This document shows positions 16,355-24,897 of a stretch of 64,000 nucleotides of DNA, piece by piece (within the stretch, counting starts at the first letter, position 1; each line of letters starts with the position of its first letter). This DNA comes from RGIG9041 sp045593905 (GTDB lineage: Bacteria > Bacillota > Clostridia > Oscillospirales > QAKW01): positions 30,488 to 94,487 of the forward strand of contig JAZNXL010000014.1 of NCBI GenBank assembly GCA_045593905.1, written 5' to 3'. A program made the translations under genes and the position numbers. The notes beneath the pieces were generated by a model. The model ran no database searches and was not told the DNA's origin. It saw nothing but the letters and a program-made list of their open reading frames with translations.

Positions 16355-16723
16355 GTGGTACAACAGCAGACATATCTTAAGGTTGCTGACAATACCGGTG
16401 CAAAAGAACTTATGTGCATCCGTGTACTTGGTGGCACAAGAAGAAGATACGCAGGTATCGGCGATGTAATTGTTTGTTCTGTAAAGAAAGCAGCTCCCGG
16501 CGGCACTGTTAAAAAGGGTGACGTTGTTAAGGCAGTTGTAGTTCGCACCGTAAAAGGCGTAAAAAGAGCAGACGGCTCTTTTATCAGATTCGATGAAAAC
16601 GCAGCGGTTATCATAAAAGAAGATAAAACCCCCAAAGGTACTCGTATCTTTGGACCTGTAGCAAGAGAGCTTCGTGATAAAGAATACACAAAAATTCTTT
16701 CACTCGCTCCTGAAGTGCTGTAA
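16355..16723 (+). CDS. rplN: 50S ribosomal protein L14
   Basis: 122 residues from a GTG start (VQQQTYLKVADNTGAKEL), SD AAGGAGGA. It contains the family pattern GDVIVCSVKKAAPGG and FGPVARELRDK. It forms an intersubunit bridge and is the docking site of the silencing factor RsfS, encoded at 54.8 kb. Confidence 0.97.
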   Translation: MVQQQTYLKVADNTGAKELMCIRVLGGTRRRYAGIGDVIVCSVKKAAPGGTVKKGDVVKAVVVRTVKGVKRADGSFIRFDENAAVIIKEDKTPKGTRIFGPVARELRDKEYTKILSLAPEVL

Positions 16724-16737
16724 GGAGGAATCGGTAA

Positions 16738-17061
16738 ATGAGTAAATTACATGTTAAAAAGGGAGATACAGTTCTTGTTCTTTCAGGCAAAAGCCGTGGA
16801 TTACAGGGCAAGGTACTTGAAGTTTCACCCAAAGAAGGAAAAGTTATCGTAGAAAAAGCTAACATGGTAACAAAGCACATCAAACCCAAAAGACAGGGCG
16901 AAGTTGGTGGCAGAGTTCAGGCTGAAGGCGCTATCTACGCTTGCAAGGTGCAGGTTATCTGCCCTAAATGCAAAATGCCTACAAGAGTAGGTTATAAAGT
17001 ACTTGAAGACGGCACAAAAGTTCGCGTTTGCAAAAACAAAGACTGTGGCGAAACATTTTAA
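16738..17061 (+). CDS. rplX: 50S ribosomal protein L24 with C-terminal zinc-ribbon-like tail
   Basis: 107 residues. The KOW domain is at the N-terminus (VKKGDTVLVLSGKSRG). The C-terminal part carries two cysteine pairs, CPKC and CKNKDC, which look like a zinc ribbon seen in some clostridial L24 proteins. L24 initiates 50S assembly. SD AAGGAGGA. Confidence 0.96.
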   Translation: MSKLHVKKGDTVLVLSGKSRGLQGKVLEVSPKEGKVIVEKANMVTKHIKPKRQGEVGGRVQAEGAIYACKVQVICPKCKMPTRVGYKVLEDGTKVRVCKNKDCGETF

Positions 17062-17078
17062 GGAAGGAGTAAAGAAAT

Positions 17079-17618
17079 ATGTCAAGAATTAAAGATTTAT
17101 ACGTAAACGAAGTTGCTCCTGCCCTTATGAAAAAATTCAACTACAAGAGCCCTATGCAAATTCCCAAGCTCAACAAGATTGTTATCAACGTTGGCTGTGG
17201 CGATGCAAAGGATAACAGCAAGGTAATCGCAAACGTTTGCGAAGAACTCGGTATCATAACCGGTCAAAAAGCTGTTCCCTGTGCTGCAAGAAAGTCAGTT
17301 GCTAACTTCAAAGTTCGTGAAGGTATGGCAATTGGTGCAAAGGTTACTCTTCGTGGCGAAAAAATGTATGAGTTCGTTGATAGACTCTTCAACGTAGCTC
17401 TTCCCCGTGTACGTGACTTCCGTGGTATTAACCCCAACGCATTTGACGGACGCGGTAACTACGCTCTTGGTATTAAAGAGCAGCTTATCTTCCCCGAAAT
17501 CGAATACGATAAGGTAGAGAAGATTAGAGGTATGGACATCGTTTTTGTTACAACAGCAGAAACTGACGAACAAGCAAAAGAGTTGCTCACACTTTTGGGC
17601 GCTCCGTTTGCAAGATAA
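17079..17618 (+). CDS. rplE: 50S ribosomal protein L5
   Basis: 179 residues, with PMQIPKLNKIVINVGCGDA and the LPRVRDFRGINPNAFDGRGNY signature. It binds 5S rRNA in the central protuberance. SD AAGGAAGGAG. Confidence 0.97.
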   Translation: MSRIKDLYVNEVAPALMKKFNYKSPMQIPKLNKIVINVGCGDAKDNSKVIANVCEELGIITGQKAVPCAARKSVANFKVREGMAIGAKVTLRGEKMYEFVDRLFNVALPRVRDFRGINPNAFDGRGNYALGIKEQLIFPEIEYDKVEKIRGMDIVFVTTAETDEQAKELLTLLGAPFAR

Positions 17619-17630
17619 GGAGGGAATTTT

Positions 17631-17816
17631 ATGGCTAAAAAGGCAATGATTTTAAAACAACAAAAGACCCAAAAATTCTCTACAAGAGAGTATAACAGAT
17701 GCAAAATCTGCGGTAGACCTCATGCTTACCTCAGAAACTATGGCATCTGCAGAATTTGCTTCAGAGAATTGGCTTACAAAGGTCAAATCCCTGGCGTTAA
17801 GAAAGCAAGCTGGTAG
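17631..17816 (+). CDS. rpsZ: 30S ribosomal protein S14, zinc type
   Basis: 61 residues, the short zinc-binding (C+) form. Two CxxC pairs are visible, CKIC and CRIC, around GRPHAYLRNYG. Organisms often also have a longer zinc-free copy elsewhere for zinc starvation; none is in this window. SD AAGGAGGG. Confidence 0.97.
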   Translation: MAKKAMILKQQKTQKFSTREYNRCKICGRPHAYLRNYGICRICFRELAYKGQIPGVKKASW

Positions 17817-17827
17817 GAGGTACAATT

Positions 17828-18226
17828 ATGCAAATTACAGACCCTATCGCCGATTTGCTCACAAGAATAAGAAATGCTAATTCGGCAAAACACGATACAG
17901 TAGAAATCCCCGCTTCAAACATGAAAAAGGCAATTTGCCAAATTCTTGTTAACGAGGGCTACATTAAAGATATGAAGGTTGTTGAAGATAACCTTCAGGG
18001 TACAATTGTCCTCACATTAAAATACGGTGAGAAAAAGACAAGAGTTATCCAGGGCCTTAAGAGAATTTCAAAACCCGGCCTTAGAATTTACGCACCCTGC
18101 GAAGAGCTTCCCCGCGTAATGAGAGGCCTTGGCATTGCAATCGTATCAACCTCTAAGGGCATAATGACAGACAAACAGGCAAGAAAAGCCGGCGTTGGCG
18201 GCGAAGTACTTGCATTTGTTTGGTAA
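17828..18226 (+). CDS. rpsH: 30S ribosomal protein S8
   Basis: 132 residues starting MQITDPIADLLTRIRNAN, with the C-terminal STSKGIMTDKQARK motif that contacts 16S helix 21. S8 is the usual feedback repressor of the spc part of the operon in other bacteria. SD GGAGGT. Confidence 0.97.
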   Translation: MQITDPIADLLTRIRNANSAKHDTVEIPASNMKKAICQILVNEGYIKDMKVVEDNLQGTIVLTLKYGEKKTRVIQGLKRISKPGLRIYAPCEELPRVMRGLGIAIVSTSKGIMTDKQARKAGVGGEVLAFVW

Positions 18227-18237
18227 GGAGGTACACA

Positions 18238-18783
18238 ATGTCAAGAATAGGTAGAAAACCGATAACCGTTCCTGCGGGTGTCGAAGTTAAAGTTGATGCA
18301 AACAACGTTGTAACTGTAAAGGGTGCAAAAGCTACTCTTTCAGAGCAAATCAACGCTGACATCAAAGTAAGCGTTAACGGTAACGAAGTTATCGTTGAGC
18401 GTCCTTCTGACGATAAGTTCTACAGAGCACTTCACGGTCTTTCAAGAACACTTATCGCAAATATGATTGAAGGTGTAACAACAGGCTACAAAAAGCAGCT
18501 CGAAATCAGCGGTGTTGGTTACAGAGCACAGCTTCAAGGTAAAAACCTTGTTATGAACCTTGGTTATTCACACCAGGTAATTGTAGAGCCCGTTGACGGT
18601 ATCACCATCGAGGTACCGGGCCCCAACACAGTTGTGATTGCAGGCGCTGACAAACAGCTTGTTGGCCAATTCGCAGCTAACGTAAGAATGAAGAGACCTC
18701 CCGAGCCTTACAAGGGAGCAGGTATCAGATACGCTGATGAAGTTATCAAGCGTAAAGAAGGCAAAGCCGGTAAATCAAAATAA
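18238..18783 (+). CDS. rplF: 50S ribosomal protein L6
   Basis: 181 residues from ATG 18238 (MSRIGRKPITVP), preceded by AAGGAGGT. An earlier in-frame start that overlaps rpsH is rejected because the family begins at this Met. Two repeated alpha/beta domains and the C-terminal RRPPEPYKG-like KRPPEPYKGAGIRY motif are present. It lies near the factor-binding site. Confidence 0.97.
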   Translation: MSRIGRKPITVPAGVEVKVDANNVVTVKGAKATLSEQINADIKVSVNGNEVIVERPSDDKFYRALHGLSRTLIANMIEGVTTGYKKQLEISGVGYRAQLQGKNLVMNLGYSHQVIVEPVDGITIEVPGPNTVVIAGADKQLVGQFAANVRMKRPPEPYKGAGIRYADEVIKRKEGKAGKSK

Positions 18784-18801
18784 TAAAGGGAGGAAAATAT
18801 C

Positions 18802-19161
18802 ATGGTTAAAAGACATGACAGCAAAGCTGCAAGAATTAAAAGACATAAAAGAGTTCGCGCTAAAATTTCCGGAACCCCTGAATGCCCGCGTCTTTGCGTA
18901 TTCCGTTCTGCAAAGCATATCTATGCACAAATCATTGATGATGTAAACGGCAAGACACTTGTTAGCGCTTCAACTGTTGAAAAAGATTTCACAGAATACG
19001 GCGGCAACAAGGACGCTGCTTTCCAAGTAGGTAAAGCAGTTGCTGAAAAAGCACTTGCTGCAAAGATTGAAACAGTAGTTTTCGACCGCGGTGGTTTTGT
19101 ATACACCGGTAGAGTTAAAGCACTGGCAGACGGCGCCCGTGAAGGCGGACTTAAATTCTAG
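18802..19161 (+). CDS. rplR: 50S ribosomal protein L18
   Basis: 119 residues, with the basic N-terminus RIKRHKRVRAKISGT and FDRGGFVYTGRVKALADGAREGG at the end. It binds 5S rRNA with L5. SD GGGAGG. Confidence 0.97.
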   Translation: MVKRHDSKAARIKRHKRVRAKISGTPECPRLCVFRSAKHIYAQIIDDVNGKTLVSASTVEKDFTEYGGNKDAAFQVGKAVAEKALAAKIETVVFDRGGFVYTGRVKALADGAREGGLKF

Positions 19162-19179
19162 GTTAAGGAGACGGAAAAT

Positions 19180-19683
19180 ATGGCAACTTTAATAGACTCG
19201 AGCGTACTCGACCTTAAAGAACGTGTAGTTTCTCTCAACCGTGTTTCAAAAACCGTTAAGGGTGGTAGAATTATGAAATTCTCAGCTCTTATCGTAGTTG
19301 GCGACGGCCAGGGCCATGTTGGAGCTGGTATCGGCAAGGCTGCCGAGGTTCCCGAAGCTATCCGCAAAGGTATTGAGGATGCAAAGAAAAATATTGTAAA
19401 AATCAGCATGAAGGATTCAACAATTCCTCATGACATCGTAGGCAAATATGACGCTTCTATGGTTATTATGAAGCCTGCAGCACCTGGTACCGGTGTTATC
19501 GCCGGCGGTGCAGTCCGTGCAGTCGTTGAGATGGCCGGTATTAAAGATATTAGAACAAAAGCATTACGTTCACGTAATAAAATCAACGTGGTTCATGCCA
19601 CAATCAACGGTCTTAAGAGCCTTGAGGATGCAGCTCAGGTTGCAGCTCGTCGCGGCAAGACAGTTGAAGAGATTGTAGGTTAA
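19180..19683 (+). CDS. rpsE: 30S ribosomal protein S5
   Basis: 167 residues. The N-terminal double-stranded RNA-binding region (LKERVVSLNRVSKTVKGGR) and GTGVIAGGAVRAVVEMAGI are typical. It helps shape the mRNA entry channel and decoding fidelity. SD AAGGAGA. Confidence 0.97.
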   Translation: MATLIDSSVLDLKERVVSLNRVSKTVKGGRIMKFSALIVVGDGQGHVGAGIGKAAEVPEAIRKGIEDAKKNIVKISMKDSTIPHDIVGKYDASMVIMKPAAPGTGVIAGGAVRAVVEMAGIKDIRTKALRSRNKINVVHATINGLKSLEDAAQVAARRGKTVEEIVG

Positions 19684-19697
19684 GGGAGGTATTTTTA

Positions 19698-19880
19698 ATG
19701 GCAAGTGTTAAAGTTACTCTCGTAAAAAGTCTTATCGGTAGAAAAGACGACCAAATCGCAACTGCAAAATCACTCGGTCTTAGAAAAATCGGTGACGTAA
19801 CAGTTCAGCCCGAAAACGACGCAACAAAGGGCAAAATCACAAAAATATCTCACCTTGTAAAGGTTGAAGAAGCCAAATAA
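19698..19880 (+). CDS. rpmD: 50S ribosomal protein L30
   Basis: 60 residues, with KVTLVKSLIGRKDDQIATAK and the GLRKIGD turn. It is present between S5 and L15 in the standard order. SD GGGAGGT. Confidence 0.96.
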   Translation: MASVKVTLVKSLIGRKDDQIATAKSLGLRKIGDVTVQPENDATKGKITKISHLVKVEEAK

Positions 19881-19894
19881 GGAGGTGCACACAA

Positions 19895-20335
19895 ATGAAG
19901 TTAAACGAACTTTCTCCTGCAGTAGGTTCTACTACAGAAGCAAAAAGAAAGGGTAGAGGCCCCGGTTCAGGTAACGGCAAAACAGCCGGTAAAGGACACA
20001 AAGGTCAAAAAGCCCGTTCAGGCGGTGGCGTAAGACCCGGTTTCGAAGGCGGTCAGATGCCGTTGCAAAGACGTCTCCCTAAAAGAGGCTTCAACAATAT
20101 TTTCGCTAAGCAATATGTTGTGCTTAAAGTATCAGACCTTAACGGTTTCGATGCAAGAAAATATGTAGATATTGACGCAGTAATTGACGCAGGTTTTTCA
20201 AGCAAAAAATACGATGGCCTTAAAATCATCGGCGGCGGCGAGTTAGAAAAAGCAATTAAAGTACGCTGCACAAAAATAACAGCAGGTGCAAAAGCAACAA
20301 TCGAAGCAGCCGGCGGTAAGGTTGAGGTGATTTAG
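19895..20335 (+). CDS. rplO: 50S ribosomal protein L15
   Basis: 146 residues. A glycine-rich, basic N-terminal extension (GRGPGSGNGKTAGKGHKGQK) threads into 23S rRNA. RSGGGVRPGFEGGQMP follows. Its TAG stop is directly followed by the TTG start of secY. Confidence 0.97.
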   Translation: MKLNELSPAVGSTTEAKRKGRGPGSGNGKTAGKGHKGQKARSGGGVRPGFEGGQMPLQRRLPKRGFNNIFAKQYVVLKVSDLNGFDARKYVDIDAVIDAGFSSKKYDGLKIIGGGELEKAIKVRCTKITAGAKATIEAAGGKVEVI

Positions 20336-21637
20336 TTGTTTAAAGTATTTGCAAATGCTTGGAAAATTGAAGACCTTAGAAAAAAGATACTTTTTACTGC
20401 ATTTATCATTCTTCTTTTCAGACTCGGTTCAGCAATTCCTGTTCCGTTTTTGGATGCTGAAGGTCTTGCGGGTTTATTCCAAAGATACTCAGAAAGCAAC
20501 AACATCTTTAGTTTCTTTAATATAATGGCCGGTGGCGCTATGGAGAAAGCTACTTTCTTCTCGCTTTCAATCTCGCCTTATATTAATGCTTCAATCATTA
20601 TGCAGCTTTTAATGGTAGCAATTCCTGCCTTTGAAAGAATAATGAAAGAAGACGGTGAACGCGGTAAAAGAATTATGGACAGATGGACAAAAATTTTAAC
20701 CGTTGTTCTCTCATTTGTACTCGGCTTTGGTTACTACACCGTTTTATTAAACGCTGAAGGCTTCCAAATCGTTGACAAAAACGTTGGCGTGTTTGGCGGT
20801 TTTGTAATAACCTTTGCCTTTGCAGCAGGTGCTATGGTAATAATGTGGCTCGGTGAGCTCATAAACGAAAAGGGTATCGGTAACGGTATCTCAATGATTC
20901 TCTTTGCAGGTATCATTGCAAGACTTCCTGCACTCGTTGCATCAGCTCGTGCTCTTATCAGCACAAGCGTTATTAACTGGATTGTGCTTATTCTTATCGT
21001 GCTCGGCACTCTCGCTCTTGTTGCGTTTGTTGTATTTATGACAAACGGCGAGCGCAGAATTCCCGTTCAGTACGCCAAAAAGGTTGTCGGCAGAAAAATG
21101 TACGGCGGCCAGAACACACACATTCCGCTTAAAGTTAATATGACAGGTGTTCTCCCCATCATCTTTGCTCAGTCGTTTGTAGTACTTCCTGCAACGATTG
21201 CAAACTTCTTCCCCAAGCTTCTTGATACTTGGTTTGGAAAAGTAGTAAACGCACTCAATGTTGGTGGTTGGGTTTACACACTTCTTATGTTCCTATTAAT
21301 TGTATTCTTTAGTTATTTCTATTCAGTAATCTCGTTCAATCCTGTTGAGGTTGCATCAAACCTTAAAAAGAACGGTGGCTTTATTATGGGTATTCGTCCC
21401 GGTAAGCCTACAGCAGATTACATCACAAAAACTCTTAACAGAATCACCTTAATCGGTGCATTGTTCCTTGGTATTTTATCAGCAGCTCCGAGCCTTGTTG
21501 CAATGTTTAACCAAAACCTTGCAAGCCTTGCAATCGGTGGTACATCACTTATCATCGTTGTTGGTGTAGCTCTTGAAACTGTTAAAACACTTGAGTCACA
21601 AATGCTTATGCGCCACTACAAAGGCTTCTTAGAGTAA
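20336..21637 (+). CDS. secY: Protein translocase subunit SecY
   Basis: 433 residues with ten predicted membrane helices. It is the channel of the Sec translocon and would export the SLH protein, the lipoprotein and the sortase substrates of this cell. The start is TTG directly after the rplO stop, with SD GAGGTGA inside the end of rplO, so translation is coupled. RLGSAIPVPFLD near the N-terminus and the cytoplasmic loop MTNGERRIPVQYAKK are family landmarks. Confidence 0.97.
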   Translation: MFKVFANAWKIEDLRKKILFTAFIILLFRLGSAIPVPFLDAEGLAGLFQRYSESNNIFSFFNIMAGGAMEKATFFSLSISPYINASIIMQLLMVAIPAFERIMKEDGERGKRIMDRWTKILTVVLSFVLGFGYYTVLLNAEGFQIVDKNVGVFGGFVITFAFAAGAMVIMWLGELINEKGIGNGISMILFAGIIARLPALVASARALISTSVINWIVLILIVLGTLALVAFVVFMTNGERRIPVQYAKKVVGRKMYGGQNTHIPLKVNMTGVLPIIFAQSFVVLPATIANFFPKLLDTWFGKVVNALNVGGWVYTLLMFLLIVFFSYFYSVISFNPVEVASNLKKNGGFIMGIRPGKPTADYITKTLNRITLIGALFLGILSAAPSLVAMFNQNLASLAIGGTSLIIVVGVALETVKTLESQMLMRHYKGFLE

Positions 21638-21653
21638 AATAGGAGTAAACTTT

Positions 21654-22295
21654 ATGAAACTTATTTTATTAGGTGCGCCCGGTGCCGGTAAAGGTACACA
21701 GGCTGAAAACATAACTAAAAAATATAACATCCCCGCAATTTCTACAGGTGATATGATTCGTGCCGCTATCAAAAGCGGCTCGCCCCTCGGCCTTGAGGTT
21801 AAATCGTACACTGATTCAGGAAGACTCGTTCCCGACGAAACCGTAATTGCTCTTATCAAAGACCGTCTTGCACAAGACGATTGCAAAAACGGCTTTATCC
21901 TCGACGGCTTCCCCCGTACAATTCCGCAGGCTGAAGCACTTGATAAACTTAATGTAGAAATTGACTTCGCACTCTCTATCGAAGTAGAAGATAAGCGAAT
22001 AGTCCAAAGAATGTCCGGCAGACGCTCATGTCCCTCGTGCGGTATGACATACCATCTCGACTACAAGCCCTCAAAAGACAACAAAACTTGCGACGGCTGT
22101 GGCACCGAGCTTGTTATCCGTAACGACGACAAGCCTGAAACAGTGCTTGAACGTCTTAAAATCTATCACGACCAGACTGAACCGCTCAAGGCTTATTACC
22201 AAAGCCGCGGCAAGCTTGTTACAGTAGAAGGTCAAGAAGAACTTAAGGACACTACTGCTCTTACATTTAAAGCAATCGAAGGATTTTGCAAATGA
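21654..22295 (+). CDS. adk: Adenylate kinase with zinc-binding lid
   Basis: 213 residues. The P-loop GAPGAGKGT is at residues 7-15, FILDGFPRT carries the conserved arginine, and the LID domain has CPSC and CDGC pairs for structural zinc, as in Gram-positive enzymes. It interconverts ATP + AMP and 2 ADP. It sits between secY and map as usual. Its TGA overlaps the map ATG. Confidence 0.97.
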   Translation: MKLILLGAPGAGKGTQAENITKKYNIPAISTGDMIRAAIKSGSPLGLEVKSYTDSGRLVPDETVIALIKDRLAQDDCKNGFILDGFPRTIPQAEALDKLNVEIDFALSIEVEDKRIVQRMSGRRSCPSCGMTYHLDYKPSKDNKTCDGCGTELVIRNDDKPETVLERLKIYHDQTEPLKAYYQSRGKLVTVEGQEELKDTTALTFKAIEGFCK

Positions 22296-23047
22296 TTATA
22301 ATCAAATCTGACAGTGATATACGCCTTATGCGAAAAGCCGGTTCAATAACAGCCGGTGCACTTGCAACAGCAGGTAAATCAATTAAGGCAGGTATGTCAA
22401 CTAAAGAGCTTGATGCTATTGTAGAGGATTATATCCGCTCACACGGCGCGATACCGTCCTTTAAAGGCTACGGCGGTTTCCCTGCAAGCGCTTGTATATC
22501 GCCAAATAACGTTGTAATACACGGTATCCCGTCTAAAGATACAATTATCAAAGACGGCGACATCATAAGTGTTGACGTTGGCGCGTATATAAACGGCTTT
22601 CACGGCGACAGCGCCGCAACCTTTGCAGTAGGCAATGTAAAGCCTAATGCTTTAAAGCTTATGGATGTTACAAAAACATCGCTTGAAAACGTTTACCAAA
22701 TACTAAAAGCCGGTGTTCGCCTTGGCGATATCGGACATACAGTACAAAGCTACTGTGAGTCAAACGGCTTTTCAGTAGTGCGTGACTTTGTGGGCCACGG
22801 CGTAGGCCGCGACCTTCACGAAGATCCGTCGGTTGCAAACTTTGGCAAAGCAGGTCACGGCCTTCGTCTTCCAAAAGGCGCAACGGTTGCCATTGAGCCA
22901 ATGATAAATGAGGGCACCGAAAAAGTGCTTATCGACAGACACGATGGCTGGACCGTTACAACTGCTGACGGTAAACTTTCAGCGCACTTTGAACATACAT
23001 TTTATATTGATGATGACTGTGCGCACATTTTGACAGTGCAAGAGTAA
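22292..23047 (+). CDS. map: Methionine aminopeptidase, type I
   Basis: 251 residues from ATG 22292 (MIIIKSDSDIRLMRKAG), overlapping the adk stop by 4 bases. AAGGA lies 8 bases upstream. An earlier TTG in frame is less likely. Metal ligands are visible in SVDVGAYINGFHGDSA, GHGVGRDLHEDP, AIEPM and FEHTF. It removes N-terminal Met from new proteins at the ribosome. Confidence 0.96.
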   Translation: MIIIKSDSDIRLMRKAGSITAGALATAGKSIKAGMSTKELDAIVEDYIRSHGAIPSFKGYGGFPASACISPNNVVIHGIPSKDTIIKDGDIISVDVGAYINGFHGDSAATFAVGNVKPNALKLMDVTKTSLENVYQILKAGVRLGDIGHTVQSYCESNGFSVVRDFVGHGVGRDLHEDPSVANFGKAGHGLRLPKGATVAIEPMINEGTEKVLIDRHDGWTVTTADGKLSAHFEHTFYIDDDCAHILTVQE

Positions 23048-23070
23048 GTTATTATTCGGAGGATTAATTT

Positions 23071-23289
23071 ATGTCAAAAGAAGATATGATTGAGGTTGAG
23101 GGTAAGGTGCTCGAAGCACTCCCCGGCGCCACTTTCACAGTAGAGCTTGACAACGGACATCAGATTCAGGCACATATATCCGGCAAGCTCCGTATGAACT
23201 ATATTAAAATCCTGCCGGGTGACACAGTAAAACTTGAAATGTCACCTTATGACCTTTCCAAAGGTAGGATTATTTGGAGAGCTAAATAG
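23071..23289 (+). CDS. infA: Translation initiation factor IF-1
   Basis: 72-residue S1/OB-fold protein, typical throughout (EVEGKVLEALPGATFTVELD, ISGKLRMNYIKILPGD). It binds the 30S A site during initiation. SD CGGAGGA. Confidence 0.97.
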   Translation: MSKEDMIEVEGKVLEALPGATFTVELDNGHQIQAHISGKLRMNYIKILPGDTVKLEMSPYDLSKGRIIWRAK

Positions 23290-23307
23290 TTAAAGGAGGA
23301 ATTTACA

Positions 23308-23421
23308 ATGAAGGTAAGACCTTCCGTAAAACCTATATGCGAAAAGTGCAAAGTAATTAGAAGACACGGTAAGATAATGGTTATCTGCCAAAACCCTAAG
23401 CATAAACAAAAGCAGGGTTAA
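23308..23421 (+). CDS. rpmJ: 50S ribosomal protein L36, zinc type
   Basis: 37 residues, MKVRPSVKPICEKCK at the start. The zinc ligands C11, C14, C27 and H32 are all present. SD AAAGGAGGA is 8 bases upstream. It is in its usual place between infA and rpsM. Confidence 0.95.
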   Translation: MKVRPSVKPICEKCKVIRRHGKIMVICQNPKHKQKQG

Positions 23422-23448
23422 TTTAGAATTTGGAGGTGTATTTACCAC

Positions 23449-23814
23449 ATGGCAAGAATTGCTGGTATTGATTTACCCAACGAAAAAAGAGTTGAGATTG
23501 GTCTCACATACATCTATGGTATCGGTAGAACAAGCTCAAACAAAATACTCGCAGCTGCCGGCGTAAATCCTGACACAAGAGTTAAGGATTTAACCGAGGA
23601 TGAAATTTCAAAAATCAGAGCTGCAATGGACGGCTACCTCGTAGAAGGTGATCTTAAGCGCGAAGTTGCTCTTGATATTAAGCGTCTTATAGATATTGGC
23701 TGTTACAGAGGAACTAGACATAGAAAAGGCTTACCTGTAAGGGGTCAGCGTTCAAAAACAAACGCTCGTACAAGAAAAGGCCCCAGAAAAACTATGGCTA
23801 ATAAGAAAAAGTAA
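23449..23814 (+). CDS. rpsM: 30S ribosomal protein S13
   Basis: 121 residues, with ARIAGIDLPNEKRVEIGLTY, a helix-two-turn-helix core and the basic tail RGQRSKTNARTRKGP that contacts P-site tRNA. SD TGGAGGTG. Confidence 0.97.
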   Translation: MARIAGIDLPNEKRVEIGLTYIYGIGRTSSNKILAAAGVNPDTRVKDLTEDEISKIRAAMDGYLVEGDLKREVALDIKRLIDIGCYRGTRHRKGLPVRGQRSKTNARTRKGPRKTMANKKK

Positions 23815-23828
23815 AGGAGTGAATGTAA

Positions 23829-24227
23829 ATGGCTGCTAAAGCAACAAAAAAAGTCGGTACAAAACGCCGTGTAAAAAAGAATATTGAACGCGGAGCTGCT
23901 CACATTCGCTCATCGTTCAACAACACACTTGTTACCATCACTGATGTAAACGGAAACGCAATTTCATGGGCATCAGCTGGTGAAATGGGCTTTAAAGGCT
24001 CCAGAAAGAGCACACCTTTTGCTGCACAAATGGCTGCAGAACAGGCTGCTAAACTCGCTATGGAGCATGGTCTTAAAACTGTAGAGGTTTATGTTAAAGG
24101 ACCTGGTCAAGGTCGTGAAGCTGCTATCCGTGCGCTTCAAACAGCTGGTCTTGAAATCTCAATGATTAAAGACGTAACACCTATTCCTCACAACGGTTGC
24201 AGACCGCCTAAGAGAAGAAGAGTATAA
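23829..24227 (+). CDS. rpsK: 30S ribosomal protein S11
   Basis: 132 residues, with AAHIRSSFNNTLVTITDVNG and the C-terminal PIPHNGCRPPKRRRV. It lies on the 30S platform near the E site. SD AAAGGAGTGA. Confidence 0.97.
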   Translation: MAAKATKKVGTKRRVKKNIERGAAHIRSSFNNTLVTITDVNGNAISWASAGEMGFKGSRKSTPFAAQMAAEQAAKLAMEHGLKTVEVYVKGPGQGREAAIRALQTAGLEISMIKDVTPIPHNGCRPPKRRRV

Positions 24228-24241
24228 GGGAGGACACATAA

Positions 24242-24862
24242 ATGGCTAGATATACTGGTGCTGTTTGCCGTCAGTGCAGACGTGAAGGTCAAAAGCTCTT
24301 TTTAAAGGGCGAACGTTGCTATACCGGTAAGTGCGCTATCGAGCGTCGTGCTTATGCGCCCGGTCAACACGGTCAAAGCAGAAAGAAATTTTCTGAATAC
24401 GGCCTTCAGCTTAGAGAAAAGCAAAAAGTTAGAAAGTATTATGGCGTTTTAGAAAGCCAATTCGCTAAATACTATGAAATGGCTGTTAAAAAGCAAGGCG
24501 TTACCGGTGAAAATCTTCTTTCAATCGTAGAAAGCAGACTTGACAACGTGGTTTATAGATTAGGCTTTGCTATGTCTAGACCGGAGGCAAGACAACTTGT
24601 TCGCCACGGTCACTTTACCGTTAACGGTGCAAAGGTAAACATTCCTTCTTACCTTGTAAGCGTTGGCGATGTTATTGCTATCAAAGAAGGTAGCATGAGT
24701 TCCGAAAAAATCAAGAGCATTGTAGAAGCAAACGAAAAACGCGCTATTGTAAAATGGCTCGAAAAAGACGGCACAACAGGTAAAGTTGTTGCAGTTTGCG
24801 AAAGAGAAGATATTGATCTTCCTATCGAAGAACATCTTATCGTCGAGTTGTATTCTAAATAA
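24242..24862 (+). CDS. rpsD: 30S ribosomal protein S4, zinc type
   Basis: 206 residues. The N-terminus has four cysteines (C9, C12, C26, C31; CRQC then CYTGKC) forming the zinc knuckle of the C+ form, followed by the S4 RNA-binding domain (SRLDNVVYRLGFA). It is a primary 16S binder and nucleates 30S body assembly. In B. subtilis rpsD is a separate autoregulated gene; here it is inside the operon. Confidence 0.97.
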   Translation: MARYTGAVCRQCRREGQKLFLKGERCYTGKCAIERRAYAPGQHGQSRKKFSEYGLQLREKQKVRKYYGVLESQFAKYYEMAVKKQGVTGENLLSIVESRLDNVVYRLGFAMSRPEARQLVRHGHFTVNGAKVNIPSYLVSVGDVIAIKEGSMSSEKIKSIVEANEKRAIVKWLEKDGTTGKVVAVCEREDIDLPIEEHLIVELYSK

Positions 24863-24897
24863 TGCAGCATAACATTATGAAAAGGGAGGCTTTTTAA

